64,000 nt of DNA from Enterococcus faecalis_A. GTDB lineage: Bacteria > Bacillota > Bacilli > Lactobacillales > Enterococcaceae. The stretch spans positions 1 through 64,000 of the forward strand of contig JBPDWA010000008.1 in NCBI GenBank assembly GCA_051295955.1, written 5' to 3'. The notes beneath the pieces are model-generated. The model ran no database searches, had not been told where the DNA came from, and was given only the letters and a program-made list of their open reading frames with translations. A program made the position numbers and the translations under genes. Shown piece after piece: positions 1 through 9,374 of the stretch. The number at the start of each line of letters is the position of its first letter. The stretch's first letter is position 1.

Positions 1-310
1 CTTGATTTCAGTGATGTGCACAGCGGGCTTGGCCGCCTTGCGACATGTAATAATATATCAAGATTTCCGTGTCAGGTCAATCATTATTTTCACTTTTTTG
101 AAACTTTTTTTCATTACCGATTGTTTAGTTATTTTTGGATTCGATCGTTCGTTTTTGTTTCTCTCACATTTTTATTTGTTGTTTATTTCTTAATATTTGG
201 TAATTTCTTCTAAATTTCTTGTAATATATTGTAGGTTTTTTCTTTTTTCTTCAATCTTTGTTAAAATGGTTTTGAAGTATTTACTTAAATAGATGGAGGA
301 ATTATCAATT
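1..310. other. AT-rich non-coding stretch before croR
   Basis: I see no credible gene here. Two overlapping 63-65 codon frames exist but have no ribosome binding site or recognisable protein features. The last 60 bases are T-rich and hold a possible extended -10 (TGTTAAAAT, about 258-266) without a good -35 box, so the croR promoter is probably in this stretch but is not clearly defined. Confidence 0.4.
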
Positions 311-1000
311 ATGAAAATTTTAGTTGCTGATGATGATAAAGAAATTGTTGAACTATTGAGTATCTATATACATAACGAAGGATACGATGTAGTAAAAGCA
401 TACGATGGTAAAGAAGCTTTATCTAAAATTCGCACAACCCCTGATATTGATTTGTTGATTTTGGATATTATGATGCCCATGATGGATGGAATGCAGGTTG
501 TAAAGGAGTTGCGCAAGGAATCTCAAATGCCGATTATCATGTTAACTGCTAAAACAACTGATATGGATAAAATCAAAGGGCTGGTTGCAGGAGCTGATGA
601 TTATGTAACTAAACCGTTTAATCCTTTGGAAGTAATGGCACGCGTTAAATCGATTTTGCGCCGCAGTCAAATGCAATTAACTAAAGATGAACCCGATGAG
701 TTAGAGGTCGGTCCGTTAATGATTAATAAAGATTCTCATGAGGTCAAAACAATTGAAGGTAAAGAAATTCAATTAACTGCGTTGGAATTCGGCATTCTTC
801 ATTTGTTGGCTAGCCATCCTAACCGTGTATTTAGCGCTGATGAAATTTTCGAACGCGTTTGGCAGCAAGAAAGCATTGTTTCCGCAAAGACGGTTATGGT
901 TCATGTCAGTCATTTAAGAGATAAAATTGAAGAAGCAACCGATGGAGAAAAAGTCATTCAAACAGTTTGGGGAGTGGGATATAAAATCGATGCTCGTTAA
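311..1000 (+). CDS. croR: CroR-like OmpR-family response regulator
   Basis: Cytoplasmic DNA-binding response regulator of 229 aa. The N-terminal receiver domain has the acidic cluster ADDD near residues 6-9, phospho-acceptor Asp52 in LLILDIMMP, and conserved Lys101 in TKPF. The C-terminal winged helix (about 130-229) ends in the OmpR-type VWGVGYK. An ATG at 293 is in frame, but it overlaps the Shine-Dalgarno GGAGG (295-299), so the ATG at 311 is chosen. The histidine kinase gene overlaps its end. The pair sits next to serS, as croRS does in Enterococcus faecalis, where CroRS responds to cell-wall stress and supports cephalosporin resistance. The family is certain; the Cro identity rests on similarity and synteny recalled from knowledge. 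Confidence 0.9.
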   Translation: MKILVADDDKEIVELLSIYIHNEGYDVVKAYDGKEALSKIRTTPDIDLLILDIMMPMMDGMQVVKELRKESQMPIIMLTAKTTDMDKIKGLVAGADDYVTKPFNPLEVMARVKSILRRSQMQLTKDEPDELEVGPLMINKDSHEVKTIEGKEIQLTALEFGILHLLASHPNRVFSADEIFERVWQQESIVSAKTVMVHVSHLRDKIEEATDGEKVIQTVWGVGYKIDAR

Positions 1001-2180
1001 ATCAAAAAAAGGAATTGAAAAACAAAAAAGAATCACGCTCACTTCTAAGGAAATAAGTGAGCTTTTAGCTGAAGCAATCATAACGATCGTTCTCTTACTA
1101 TTATTGAATGTTTCCATTATGTTTTTACTCAGTCAGTTAGTCGGGGATAATACACCAATGTCCAGCATTATATGGGCAACTAAAGATGCTGTAGCCAGAA
1201 ATTTAAATACTAATTTATTTTGGAGTTGGAACAAGTTTGTTATTCCGGTTTTCTTTTTAATTGATATCAGTGTACTGTATTGGCGTTTGATTCGCCGTTA
1301 CCGCCAAATGCAGTTACGGCATATTATCAGTGAGCTTCATTTTATAGCTGACGGAAACTATGACCATCGAATTCCCTTTGAATTAAGTGGTGATCTTGCC
1401 AAAGTTGTCTCTAGTATTAATGGTTTGGTAGATAGTACCGTCGCGGCAATTGAAGATGAGCGCCGAATTGAAAAATCAAAAGATGAATTAATCACCAATG
1501 TCAGTCATGATATCCGTACTCCTTTAACTTCTATTATAGGTTATTTAGGATTAATTGAAGATCGGCAATTTCATAATCAAGAAGATTTATTGAAGTATAC
1601 ACATACCGCTTATGTTAAAGCGAAGCAAATGAAGCTATTAGTAGACGATTTATTTGAGTATACAAAAGTTCGGCAGCCAAGTGTTCCGATTCACACGACA
1701 ACTTTTGATATGGCACAATTAATTGAACAGTTAGCAGCAGATTTCGAACTGGAAGCTTCAAAACGTGAGATGAAAATTCAAGTACGAGCCAATCCTTCTG
1801 CTTTAATGATGGAAGGTGATACGGAAAAATTAGTACGCGTGTTTAATAATTTGTTATCTAACGCTTTAAAATATGGCAAAGGTGGACGCTTAATCGTGAT
1901 GGAAGTAGATAAAGTGGGAACTGAAGCAATTATTGCTGTACGTAATGACGGGCCGCCTATTCCTCAAAAATCTTTGGATCAATTATTTGATCGCTTTTAT
2001 CGTGTTGAAGAGTCACGTTCACAGGAAACAGGAGGAACTGGTTTAGGCTTAGCTATTGCTCAAAGTATCGTAGCCTTACATGGTGGCTATATTTATGCAA
2101 AATCAGATGAAGCTTGGACCTCTTTTATCATTCATCTGCCATTAAAGCGAAACACTGAGGCACAAACGGACGTTCAGTAA
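990..2180 (+). CDS. croS: CroS-like sensor histidine kinase
   Basis: Membrane sensor kinase of 396 aa that should phosphorylate CroR. Transmembrane segments lie at about 28-50 and 82-101 with only a short extracellular loop between them, as in intramembrane-type cell-envelope sensors. A HAMP-like linker follows, then the HisKA domain with His173 in NVSHDIRTP, then the ATPase domain with the N-box FNNLLSNALKYGK and the glycine box TGGTGLGLA. The ATG at 990 overlaps the croR stop and is preceded by GGAGTGGG, indicating translational coupling. A longer in-frame start at 927 lies inside croR and is less likely. Confidence 0.9.
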   Translation: MLVKSKKGIEKQKRITLTSKEISELLAEAIITIVLLLLLNVSIMFLLSQLVGDNTPMSSIIWATKDAVARNLNTNLFWSWNKFVIPVFFLIDISVLYWRLIRRYRQMQLRHIISELHFIADGNYDHRIPFELSGDLAKVVSSINGLVDSTVAAIEDERRIEKSKDELITNVSHDIRTPLTSIIGYLGLIEDRQFHNQEDLLKYTHTAYVKAKQMKLLVDDLFEYTKVRQPSVPIHTTTFDMAQLIEQLAADFELEASKREMKIQVRANPSALMMEGDTEKLVRVFNNLLSNALKYGKGGRLIVMEVDKVGTEAIIAVRNDGPPIPQKSLDQLFDRFYRVEESRSQETGGTGLGLAIAQSIVALHGGYIYAKSDEAWTSFIIHLPLKRNTEAQTDVQ

Positions 2181-2192
2181 TGCCGGAAACAG

Positions 2193-2221
2193 TTGACATC
2201 TGGAGGAAATTTTTGTATCCT
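2193..2221 (+). promoter_or_regulatory. Sigma-A promoter of the serS T-box transcript
   Basis: TTGACA at 2193-2198 and TATCCT at 2216-2221 are separated by 17 bp. This is a near-consensus housekeeping promoter just after croS and upstream of the T-box leader. Confidence 0.8.
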
Positions 2222-2225
2222 AATT

Positions 2226-2466
2226 AAAAAGCAGAGAGAAAAGTATTTATAGAAGTGATTTTCAGAGAGTTTGCGGCGGTGAAAGCAAATAGTCTGCTAT
2301 AAAGAAATCCATCTCTTAGATGCGTTTAACGAAATAAGTTAAGCCGGTTCACAGCCGTTATTTGTGTAAATCAAGGGCAGTATGTTTACTGAACTTGGGT
2401 GGTACCGCGAATGACAAGTCATTTCGTCCCAAGAATTTTCTGGGGATGAAATGGCTTTTTTTACGC
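2226..2466 (+). promoter_or_regulatory. T-box leader (Ser) of serS
   Basis: A tRNA-sensing transcription attenuator. The conserved T-box GGGTGGTACCGCGA spans about 2397-2410. A terminator hairpin follows, with AAGTCATTTCGTCCC pairing with GGGGATGAAATGGCTT, then a T-run at about 2455-2462. In Stem I an AGTA loop-E element is visible near 2243. A GAAATCCA segment at about 2304-2311 offers UCC, a serine codon, as specifier (2308-2310). This agrees with the downstream seryl-tRNA synthetase: uncharged tRNA-Ser would favour the antiterminator and switch serS on. The Stem I assignment is by eye. Confidence 0.9.
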
Positions 2467-2578
2467 CCTAAAGTCATACAGATAATGTCATTAAAGTTTT
2501 CGGACAACTCAGTAAAGGTATTTAGTTTAAAACAAGCAGTCAGGCAGCTGCTTGTAATTAAATAAAGGAGGAACACGT

Positions 2579-3850
2579 ATGTTAGATGTAAAAATTATTC
2601 GTCAAAATTTTGAAGAGGTGAAAGCCAAACTTGAAACACGTGGCGTAAAAGCCGAAACCCTCAATGAATTTTTGCGCTTAGATGAAAATCGACGTAACTT
2701 ATTAGTAAAAGTTGAAGAATTAAAAAAATATCGCAATGATGTCTCTGCCGAGATTGCTCAATTAAAAAGAAATAAGGCAGACGCTACTGACAAAATTGCC
2801 GCAATGAAAGAAATCGGCAGCAAGATTAAAAATTTAGATAGTGAAATTGAAACCATTGACCAACAATTACAAGGAATTGCAACTACCTTACCAAACTTAC
2901 CTCATGACTCAGTTCCGGTTGGCGCAGATGAATCAGACAATGTGGAAGTCCGTCGTTGGAGCCGACCACGTAATTTCACTTTTGAACCAAAACCTCACTG
3001 GGAAGTCGCAGAACACTTGGAAATCATTGATTTTGATCGTGGTGCTAAGGTTTCTGGCAGCCGTTTTATTTACTACAAAGGGTTGGGCGCACGTCTAGAA
3101 CGTGCTTTGTATAATTTTATGTTAGATTTGCATGTTTACGAACATGGTTATACAGAAATGATAACTCCTTACTTAGTTAACAGCAACGCCATGTTTGGTA
3201 CAGGACAATTTCCTAAATTTAAAGAAGATGTATTTCAAATTGCTGATAGTGATTTAACTTTAATTCCCACAGCTGAAGTTCCGTTAACAAATTATTTCAA
3301 CAACGAAATTTTAGATGGTCAAGATTTACCTATTTACTTTACAGCACTAAGTCCTTCTTTCCGTTCAGAAGCCGGTAGCGCCGGACGTGACACACGAGGA
3401 ATAATTCGTTTGCATCAATTCAATAAAGTAGAAATGGTGAAATTCAGTAACCCAGACCATTCCTATGATGAATTAGAAAAAATGACCGCTAACGCTGAAG
3501 AAATATTGCAAAAATTAAAATTACCTTATCGCGTGATGGCTCTTTCTACTGGCGATATGGGTTTTTCTGCAGCAAAAACATACGACTTGGAAGTATGGAT
3601 TCCTGCACAAAATACTTATCGAGAAATCAGCTCATGTTCAAACTGCGAAGATTTTCAAGCACGTCGGGCAATGATTCGTTATCGTGATGAAAATGGCAAA
3701 GTACAGTATGTCCATACATTAAATGGCTCTGGTTTAGCTGTTGGTCGGACAGTAGCTGCAATTTTAGAAAATTATCAAAATGAAGATGGTTCTGTTACAG
3801 TTCCGGAAGTTTTGGTACCTTATATGGGGGATTTAAAGATTATTCAATAG
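2579..3850 (+). CDS. serS: Seryl-tRNA synthetase
   Basis: Charges tRNA-Ser (and tRNA-Sec where present) with serine in the cytosol. It is 423 aa, the normal length for bacterial SerRS. The N-terminal 110 residues form the charged coiled-coil arm that contacts the tRNA long variable arm. The class II core follows, with motif 2 around FRSEAGSAGRDTRG and motif 3 around GRTVAAILENYQ. The start follows AAAGGAGG with ideal spacing. It is transcribed from its own promoter through a T-box leader, so expression should rise on serine-tRNA starvation. Confidence 0.98.
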   Translation: MLDVKIIRQNFEEVKAKLETRGVKAETLNEFLRLDENRRNLLVKVEELKKYRNDVSAEIAQLKRNKADATDKIAAMKEIGSKIKNLDSEIETIDQQLQGIATTLPNLPHDSVPVGADESDNVEVRRWSRPRNFTFEPKPHWEVAEHLEIIDFDRGAKVSGSRFIYYKGLGARLERALYNFMLDLHVYEHGYTEMITPYLVNSNAMFGTGQFPKFKEDVFQIADSDLTLIPTAEVPLTNYFNNEILDGQDLPIYFTALSPSFRSEAGSAGRDTRGIIRLHQFNKVEMVKFSNPDHSYDELEKMTANAEEILQKLKLPYRVMALSTGDMGFSAAKTYDLEVWIPAQNTYREISSCSNCEDFQARRAMIRYRDENGKVQYVHTLNGSGLAVGRTVAAILENYQNEDGSVTVPEVLVPYMGDLKIIQ

Positions 3851-3898
3851 CCCACCAAATTAAATAAATTTAAAAAAAATTTAATTTTCCTAACACTA

Positions 3899-3940
3899 GG
3901 GACAAAGATTTCTTGTATAAGTAAGATTTGTCTCTTTTTA
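3899..3940 (+). terminator. Probable serS terminator
   Basis: GACAAA (3901-3906) pairs with TTTGTC (3927-3932), with extra inner pairing TCTT/AAGA, and is followed by TCTTTTTA. The stem is short and bulged. Confidence 0.5.
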
Positions 3941-4049
3941 TCGCTCCTTTTGTGCAAATGTATTAATTGATCACGACCTTTAAAAATGATACATTTAAAT
4001 TATTAAAAAAACAGCAACTTATAATTTGAGAGAGAAAGCCTGGTATTGA

Positions 4050-5534
4050 ATGATGAACGAAGAGAATAGACCCCTTGTCCGCCGTAAAGATCACCACAAA
4101 AAAACAAAACAACGAAAATCTTTTAACAAAGCCATTATTATTAGCATACTCACAGTAGTCGCTTGTATTGTGGGCGTCGGTAGTTACTTTACGTATACTG
4201 CTTATCATCAAAAAAAGGTAAAAGTAGCTTTTTTTGACAAAAGTGAACAGAGCTTATTGAAAAAGATTCAAGAACAGCAAGCACAGGAAGGTCCTGAGAG
4301 CAAAGAAACTACTGCTAAATATGGTAAGCTGGAAACCATGCTCTTTGTTCCTCTAGATAAGGCCCTGCCAGAACCTACTAGTGAAACGCAAACTCATTTA
4401 CAAACGTTAATCCAACAAGAAAAAGAAAAGCACAAAGCGAATATACCCACCAAATTAGTTGCGCGCGTTAAAAAGATTATTATGACCAAATCAGTTGAAA
4501 AATTTCAACCAATAGTAGACGCATATACTTGGGATGATCAAAAACAACAATGGCTGCAACAAACAGTTAATGGCAAGCATTCATTATTAGTGAATAAAAA
4601 TAGCCAACAATTATTATCATTGAAAGATCTTTTTAAAGAACAAGCCAATTTTTTAGCTGTCCAACAAGTGGTACGCCAAAAATTATTAGACACTCATCCT
4701 AATGATTCAAGTGCCATTGATAAAGTACTGGCAATGCCAAATCTTGAGTTAGACAAAACAAACTTTACTTACGATCCTAAAAAAATAACTATCAGCTTAC
4801 CTGACAATCAGCTTAACCAAAAAGAAATAACTATAGACTTTAAAGACATTGCTGGCTATCTCAACCCAGACTATGTTGATCCGGAAATTATAAAAAATGC
4901 TCTACCAGCTCCTTTAGATCCAAACAAAAAGTATATCTCATTGACATTTGACGACGGTCCAAATCCAAAAACAACACCTAAATTATTGGATATTTTAAAA
5001 GAGAAAAATGTTAAGGCAACATTCTTTATGTTGGGACAAAACGTTGAATCCAATACCGAACTGGTTAAACGAGTGAAAACAGAAGGCCATGAAGTATCCA
5101 GTCACTCTTATAGTCATCCTCAATTAACAACTTGTTCACCTGAGACTGTTAAAGAAGAAGTTCAAAAAACCGATAAAGCAATTTATAAGGCCACTGGAGC
5201 ACTCCCGTTGGATTTCCGGCCACCTTATGGTTCGGTAAATCTTCCGGTTGCTGAAATCATCAAAAAACCAATTATTCAATGGTCCGTTGATTCTGAAGAC
5301 TGGAAAAGTAAAAACACAGGTGCGATTATTCAGCGTGTTACGTCTACGGCCTACAATGATTCTATTGTTTTAATGCATGATATCCACCCGGAAACCGTAG
5401 CAGCAGTTCCTAAAGTCATCGATCGACTACGAGCTGACGGTTACGAAATTGTACCTTTGCAGCAGTTACTAGGCAAAAGAGCAAAACCACTGCATATGTA
5501 TTACGGTTCTAATGATGAACGACCTGTTTCTTAA
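4050..5534 (+). CDS. Membrane-anchored polysaccharide deacetylase (NodB/PgdA type)
   Basis: A 494-aa protein with a basic N-terminus, one membrane anchor at about 30-52, an extracellular linker/N-terminal domain (about 55-290), and a C-terminal NodB deacetylase domain. Metal and catalytic residues are visible: TFDDGP with Asp301/Asp302, SHSYSHP with His352 and His356, RPPYGS, and a late LMHDIHP motif. The architecture matches peptidoglycan N-acetylglucosamine deacetylases such as PgdA, which reduce lysozyme sensitivity. The exact substrate cannot be read from sequence. Two adjacent ATGs (4050, 4053) are possible starts and the Shine-Dalgarno is weak. The gene is monocistronic, with a strong terminator downstream. 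Confidence 0.85.
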   Translation: MMNEENRPLVRRKDHHKKTKQRKSFNKAIIISILTVVACIVGVGSYFTYTAYHQKKVKVAFFDKSEQSLLKKIQEQQAQEGPESKETTAKYGKLETMLFVPLDKALPEPTSETQTHLQTLIQQEKEKHKANIPTKLVARVKKIIMTKSVEKFQPIVDAYTWDDQKQQWLQQTVNGKHSLLVNKNSQQLLSLKDLFKEQANFLAVQQVVRQKLLDTHPNDSSAIDKVLAMPNLELDKTNFTYDPKKITISLPDNQLNQKEITIDFKDIAGYLNPDYVDPEIIKNALPAPLDPNKKYISLTFDDGPNPKTTPKLLDILKEKNVKATFFMLGQNVESNTELVKRVKTEGHEVSSHSYSHPQLTTCSPETVKEEVQKTDKAIYKATGALPLDFRPPYGSVNLPVAEIIKKPIIQWSVDSEDWKSKNTGAIIQRVTSTAYNDSIVLMHDIHPETVAAVPKVIDRLRADGYEIVPLQQLLGKRAKPLHMYYGSNDERPVS

Positions 5535-5730
5535 AAAAAAGGCAGGCAGAAATGAATCAGCTCCAAAAAAGTTGACTAAGATAACTTACAGCTTATCGCA
5601 TAGTGAAAATGGTATGAAGAACAATAGCAACTGAATCAGAAATGTACGTTGCTTATGCTGTTAGTTACAGTTGTAATCCTCGCTGCAAAGAGCCATATCT
5701 CTAAGAACACCACCATTTTTCTAAGATTTT

Positions 5731-5780
5731 AGGGAGTAAGACGTAGTCTACGTGACTTTTGTCTTACTCCCTATTTTTTT
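5731..5780 (+). terminator. Rho-independent terminator of the deacetylase gene
   Basis: AGGGAGTAAGAC (5731-5742) pairs with GTCTTACTCCCT (5761-5772), followed by ATTTTTTT. It lies between convergent genes; the T-run favours + strand transcripts. Confidence 0.85.
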
Positions 5781-5783
5781 ATA

Positions 5784-7268
5784 TTATTGTTCTACAGAGT
5801 AGTTCGGTGCTTCTTTGGTAATTTGAACGTCATGAGGATGTGACTCTTTTAAGCCATTGCCACTCATTTGAATGAATTGAGCTTCTTCACGTAATTGCTT
5901 TAAGTTAGCAGCACCTACATAACCCATCCCTGACTTTAAGCCGCCGATCATTTGGAAGACAATATCGGACACACTGCCTTTATATGCAACTCGTCCTTCA
6001 ATTCCTTCCGGCACCAGTTTATTGGCTTCATTAACACTGCCTTGGAAATAACGATCGCTTGACCCTTTTTCCATAGCACCCAATGAGCCCATCCCACGAT
6101 ATGTTTTGAAGCGACGACCTTGATAAATTTCAAATTCACCTGGTGATTCGTCTGTGCCTGCCAACATGCTGCCTAGCATCACCGCATGTCCACCTGCTGC
6201 CAACGCCTTGACGATATCGCCAGAATACTTAATTCCACCGTCAGCGATAATGGCTTTGCCGTATTGTCTAGCCACGGAAGCAGCATCATAAATGGCAGTC
6301 AATTGTGGAACCCCAACACCTGCAACCACTCGTGTTGTACAAATTGAACCAGGACCAATTCCCACTTTTACGACATCAACGCCCACATCATAAAGGTCTT
6401 TTGTCGCTGCAGCAGTAGCTACGTTTCCGGCAATTAGCGTTGCTTCCGGGAATGTTGTACGAATTTCTTTAATTTTACGAATGACTCCTGCGCTATGGCC
6501 ATGAGCTGTGTCAATAACAATAGCATCAGCGCCTGCTTCCAGCAAGGCTTCCGCCCGCTCAAAGGTATCGCTTGTTACTCCGACAGCGGCAGCGACCAAC
6601 AAACGACCATGTTCGTCTTTTGCAGCGTTGGGAAATTCAATAACTTTTTCGATATCTTTAATTGTGATTAAGCCGCTCAAACGACCATTTTCATCGACGA
6701 TTGGTAATTTTTCGATTTTGTGTTGTTGTAAAATTTTTTCAGCGTCTTTTAGAGAAGTTCCAACTGGGGCAGTGACAAGATGTTCTTTAGTCATCACATC
6801 TTTAATTTTCATTTGATAGTCTGTAACAAAACGCATGTCTCGGTTAGTAATGATTCCCACCAATTTACGATTCTCCATTGTCTCAACAATCGGCACACCA
6901 CTGATACGATAAGTGCTCATTAATTTTTCTGCATCCGCTACTAAATGAGTAGGCGTTAAAAAGAATGGATCAATGATTACGCCGCTTTCAGAACGTTTGA
7001 CTTTTCTGACTTCATCTGCTTGTTGGGCAATAGACATATTTTTATGTACAACGCCTAATCCGCCTTGACGAGCCATCGCAATTGCCATTTTGCTGTCGGT
7101 TACAGTATCCATACTTGCACTGATCATCGGAATATTTAATGTAATATTCTTAGCCAATTTTACGCTCATATCAACTTCATTCGGCAATACATGGCTTTCA
7201 GCAGGAATTAGTAAAACATCGTCAAATGTAAGTCCTTTTTTTGCGAATTTTGTTTCCCAGTTTGACAT
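5784..7268 (-). CDS. guaB: IMP dehydrogenase
   Basis: Converts IMP to XMP with NAD, the rate-limiting step of GMP synthesis. It is 494 aa. The TIM-barrel core is interrupted after about residue 95 by tandem CBS domains (VADAEKLMSTY, then MTKEHLVTAPVG). The catalytic loop GPGSICTTR with its cysteine, the flap, and GGIKYSGDIVKALAAG/AVMLGSML are intact. The ATG at 7268 is chosen because GAGGAG (7280-7285 on the complement) is correctly spaced from it; the upstream in-frame GTG at 7280 overlaps that site. It is transcribed alone from a near-consensus promoter. I see no PurR-box in its upstream region, unlike purA. Confidence 0.97.
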   Translation of the reverse strand: MSNWETKFAKKGLTFDDVLLIPAESHVLPNEVDMSVKLAKNITLNIPMISASMDTVTDSKMAIAMARQGGLGVVHKNMSIAQQADEVRKVKRSESGVIIDPFFLTPTHLVADAEKLMSTYRISGVPIVETMENRKLVGIITNRDMRFVTDYQMKIKDVMTKEHLVTAPVGTSLKDAEKILQQHKIEKLPIVDENGRLSGLITIKDIEKVIEFPNAAKDEHGRLLVAAAVGVTSDTFERAEALLEAGADAIVIDTAHGHSAGVIRKIKEIRTTFPEATLIAGNVATAAATKDLYDVGVDVVKVGIGPGSICTTRVVAGVGVPQLTAIYDAASVARQYGKAIIADGGIKYSGDIVKALAAGGHAVMLGSMLAGTDESPGEFEIYQGRRFKTYRGMGSLGAMEKGSSDRYFQGSVNEANKLVPEGIEGRVAYKGSVSDIVFQMIGGLKSGMGYVGAANLKQLREEAQFIQMSGNGLKESHPHDVQITKEAPNYSVEQ

Positions 7269-7303
7269 TTCTGTGTCCACTCCTCTATTTAATTTTATAT
7301 ATG

Positions 7304-7332
7304 AAAATAACAGATAATAGGGTGGAAGTCAA
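7304..7332 (-). promoter_or_regulatory. guaB promoter
   Basis: On the minus strand, TTGACT (7332-7327) and TATTTT (7309-7304) are separated by 17 bp, with a TG-like extension before the -10. Confidence 0.65.
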
Positions 7333-7446
7333 CCAGCTTTCATGAAAATCCCAAAAGAAACCGCTAAGTTATGCCGAGTATTATCGTCGATCTGTTAAGA
7401 TATCTGTTGGTTTTCCTTGTATGATTTACAAGCTTACTGTTTTAAA

Positions 7447-7498
7447 ACAAACAAAAACCAGCAAGATATTCGACAGGCATTGCCTTATATCTTGTTGG
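7447..7498 (-). terminator. Terminator of the large membrane protein gene
   Basis: Minus-strand hairpin with CCAACAAGATAT pairing with ATATCTTGCTGG, followed by TTTTTGTTTG. It lies just past the stop at 7512. Confidence 0.8.
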
Positions 7499-7511
7499 CT
7501 AACATTTTCTG

Positions 7512-9185
7512 CTATATAAAATCTTTTCTTTTTATCAAATAATAAATACCACAACCTGCTACTGAAAGGAGAGAAAGGAAGACCGTACTTTTTTGAATCC
7601 AAGTCTTTTGATAAACAATTTTTGCCTTGCCTGAACCTTTGAGCCGAACCTGAACCAAACCCGTTTGTTTGTCAATTGTAGCAGCCTGACGTGTTGTTTT
7701 GCCATTAGTTGTTTGCTCCACTTGGTAGCCATAATAATAAACAAAAGGCACAGTCACAGCTGCAGACTTGTTGGCTATTACTTTGTAATCAAAGGAAACC
7801 GTGGAAAACGTCAAGTTTGGCTTTGTGATTTTAATTATTTGTGGATTATACGCAAGTTGGCGGTCCTTGTGGGCTTTGATATATTCATAATTCATTTCTT
7901 GTGGTAAATATTCATGGCCTGCTCCAATATAATAACTGTTGGTTTTATTGTATTGAGCGTACGTTAATATTCGATGCTGCTGCGTCTGCAAACACATCCA
8001 TTGATAGACAAACATATTTACTAAAATAAGCAAACCAACAGTGAACAAACGGCTGCTATTCTGTTTTAATAGTTTAAGATCATCCGCAGCGATCAAATAG
8101 GCAATCAGCAGGGAAATGATTGAGAAAAAACGCCAGGGAAATTGAATCGTATTAAACGGAGTTGCATCCACCAACTTCCAAGGAAATAAATTTGTAACCA
8201 TTAATAAAAGTAGTAAGGCAATGATTGTAATATCACGAAACCGTGCTTTTTTTCTAAATAATGCCAACCCATAAATAACCAAGCCAATCAATAAAATGGT
8301 CCCAATATTGCCCGTTGCAGCATGAAAGACATTACTTTTTAAACTGTTCCACAAAATATCCTTTAAGGGATAACTTTTCTCGGAAATATAAGTCAGCGGA
8401 TTGGACGTTACCTTAAAGACTTGATGACTTAGCTGCTCCATCACTGGGAATAAATAGAAAGCCAGCCATAGAATAGTCATACCAGCGGCTTTACATAAAG
8501 TTAACAGGGGCGCCTTTTTAAAAAAGAATTTAGCATTTGCTATCATGTAAAATACTATGAATAAGCTGATCATTTCCAGAGAAATAAAATGTGCCAGACC
8601 AATACCAGTCATGGCAACCGTTAATAAAATCCACCGTTGATTGTCCCCTTTTTTAATTAAATATAAGCTAGACAGCACTAAGGGGAAAAAACTTAAGGCT
8701 AATAATTCACCGATTGCTTGGCGGTTGATCAAATCTTGTAAACGATAGATGGACAAAGTATACAATAAAGAAAATAAATAGCTGTGGCGCTTGCTTAAGT
8801 CCAAATAGCGTCCAGAAATATAAGTGATCACAAACGTTCCAAAATTAATCAATATCGAAAAACTAATAAAGCTGTAGACTAATGGAACGCCTAAAGCCCG
8901 CAGGCCTGCCGGTAAATACAAATAAAAATCGGGATAAAAAAGACTGGAAGCATATCCGTATCCGCCGATAAAATAATAATTAATGGTTGGTGCAAAAAGT
9001 CCATTTTTTAAGGAGATGGCTAAGCCTTCAATTCTATTTTGATGAAAATGATAATCATCTCCCTTTAAAAATTCACCGTTGCGGAGATAGACTAAATAAA
9101 CAGTTACCACACTCAGCAACAAAAAGCTACTACAGAGAACCAAGCGTTCATGGCTTTTACTCCAAGTTTTTACTTTTTGAAACAT
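7512..9185 (-). CDS. Polytopic membrane protein, YfhO/PTPS-related type
   Basis: A 557-aa integral membrane protein with about a dozen hydrophobic segments. A conserved-looking extracytoplasmic N-terminal stretch, FLKGDDYHFHQNRIEGL, follows the first segment, and a soluble C-terminal domain of about 140 residues is followed by one last membrane span. This layout resembles bacterial membrane proteins of the '6-pyruvoyl-tetrahydropterin synthase-related'/GT-C glycosyltransferase-like group, often linked to cell-surface glycan or lipid decoration. No substrate can be proposed. The ATG at 9185 follows GAGGAG at 9197-9192; an in-frame start at 9212 lacks a Shine-Dalgarno. Monocistronic with its own terminator. 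Confidence 0.65.
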   Translation of the reverse strand: MFQKVKTWSKSHERLVLCSSFLLLSVVTVYLVYLRNGEFLKGDDYHFHQNRIEGLAISLKNGLFAPTINYYFIGGYGYASSLFYPDFYLYLPAGLRALGVPLVYSFISFSILINFGTFVITYISGRYLDLSKRHSYLFSLLYTLSIYRLQDLINRQAIGELLALSFFPLVLSSLYLIKKGDNQRWILLTVAMTGIGLAHFISLEMISLFIVFYMIANAKFFFKKAPLLTLCKAAGMTILWLAFYLFPVMEQLSHQVFKVTSNPLTYISEKSYPLKDILWNSLKSNVFHAATGNIGTILLIGLVIYGLALFRKKARFRDITIIALLLLLMVTNLFPWKLVDATPFNTIQFPWRFFSIISLLIAYLIAADDLKLLKQNSSRLFTVGLLILVNMFVYQWMCLQTQQHRILTYAQYNKTNSYYIGAGHEYLPQEMNYEYIKAHKDRQLAYNPQIIKITKPNLTFSTVSFDYKVIANKSAAVTVPFVYYYGYQVEQTTNGKTTRQAATIDKQTGLVQVRLKGSGKAKIVYQKTWIQKSTVFLSLLSVAGCGIYYLIKRKDFI

Positions 9186-9327
9186 AACATTCTCCTCTTC
9201 TGTCACGTTCACTTGGTAATTTACAATTTTTTTTCTGTAATTATTACCTATTTTTGTCTTATGTTATAACCTCTCGCTTATTCTTACAAATATATTGAAC
9301 AGATTATTAGAAACAGATGACAAAAAA

Positions 9328-9368
9328 AGAAAAAACAGCTGCCATAAACACTGACAGCTGTTTTATTT
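9328..9368 (-). terminator. Terminator after the DUF1129 gene
   Basis: AAAACAGCTG (9333-9342) and CAGCTGTTTT (9355-9364) form a short-looped hairpin. The minus strand has the better T-run (TTTTTTCTTTTTTTG), matching the gene that ends at 9375. Confidence 0.75.
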
Positions 9369-9374
9369 ATAATT

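Noticed and set aside
2..213. Two overlapping 63-65 codon frames at the window start
   Set aside because: No ribosome binding site, low-complexity Phe/Leu-rich translation typical of T-rich intergenic DNA, and no recognisable domain.
2358..2576. Small ORFs on both strands over the serS leader
   Set aside because: They lie across the T-box and terminator hairpin, which explains the sequence; no Shine-Dalgarno.
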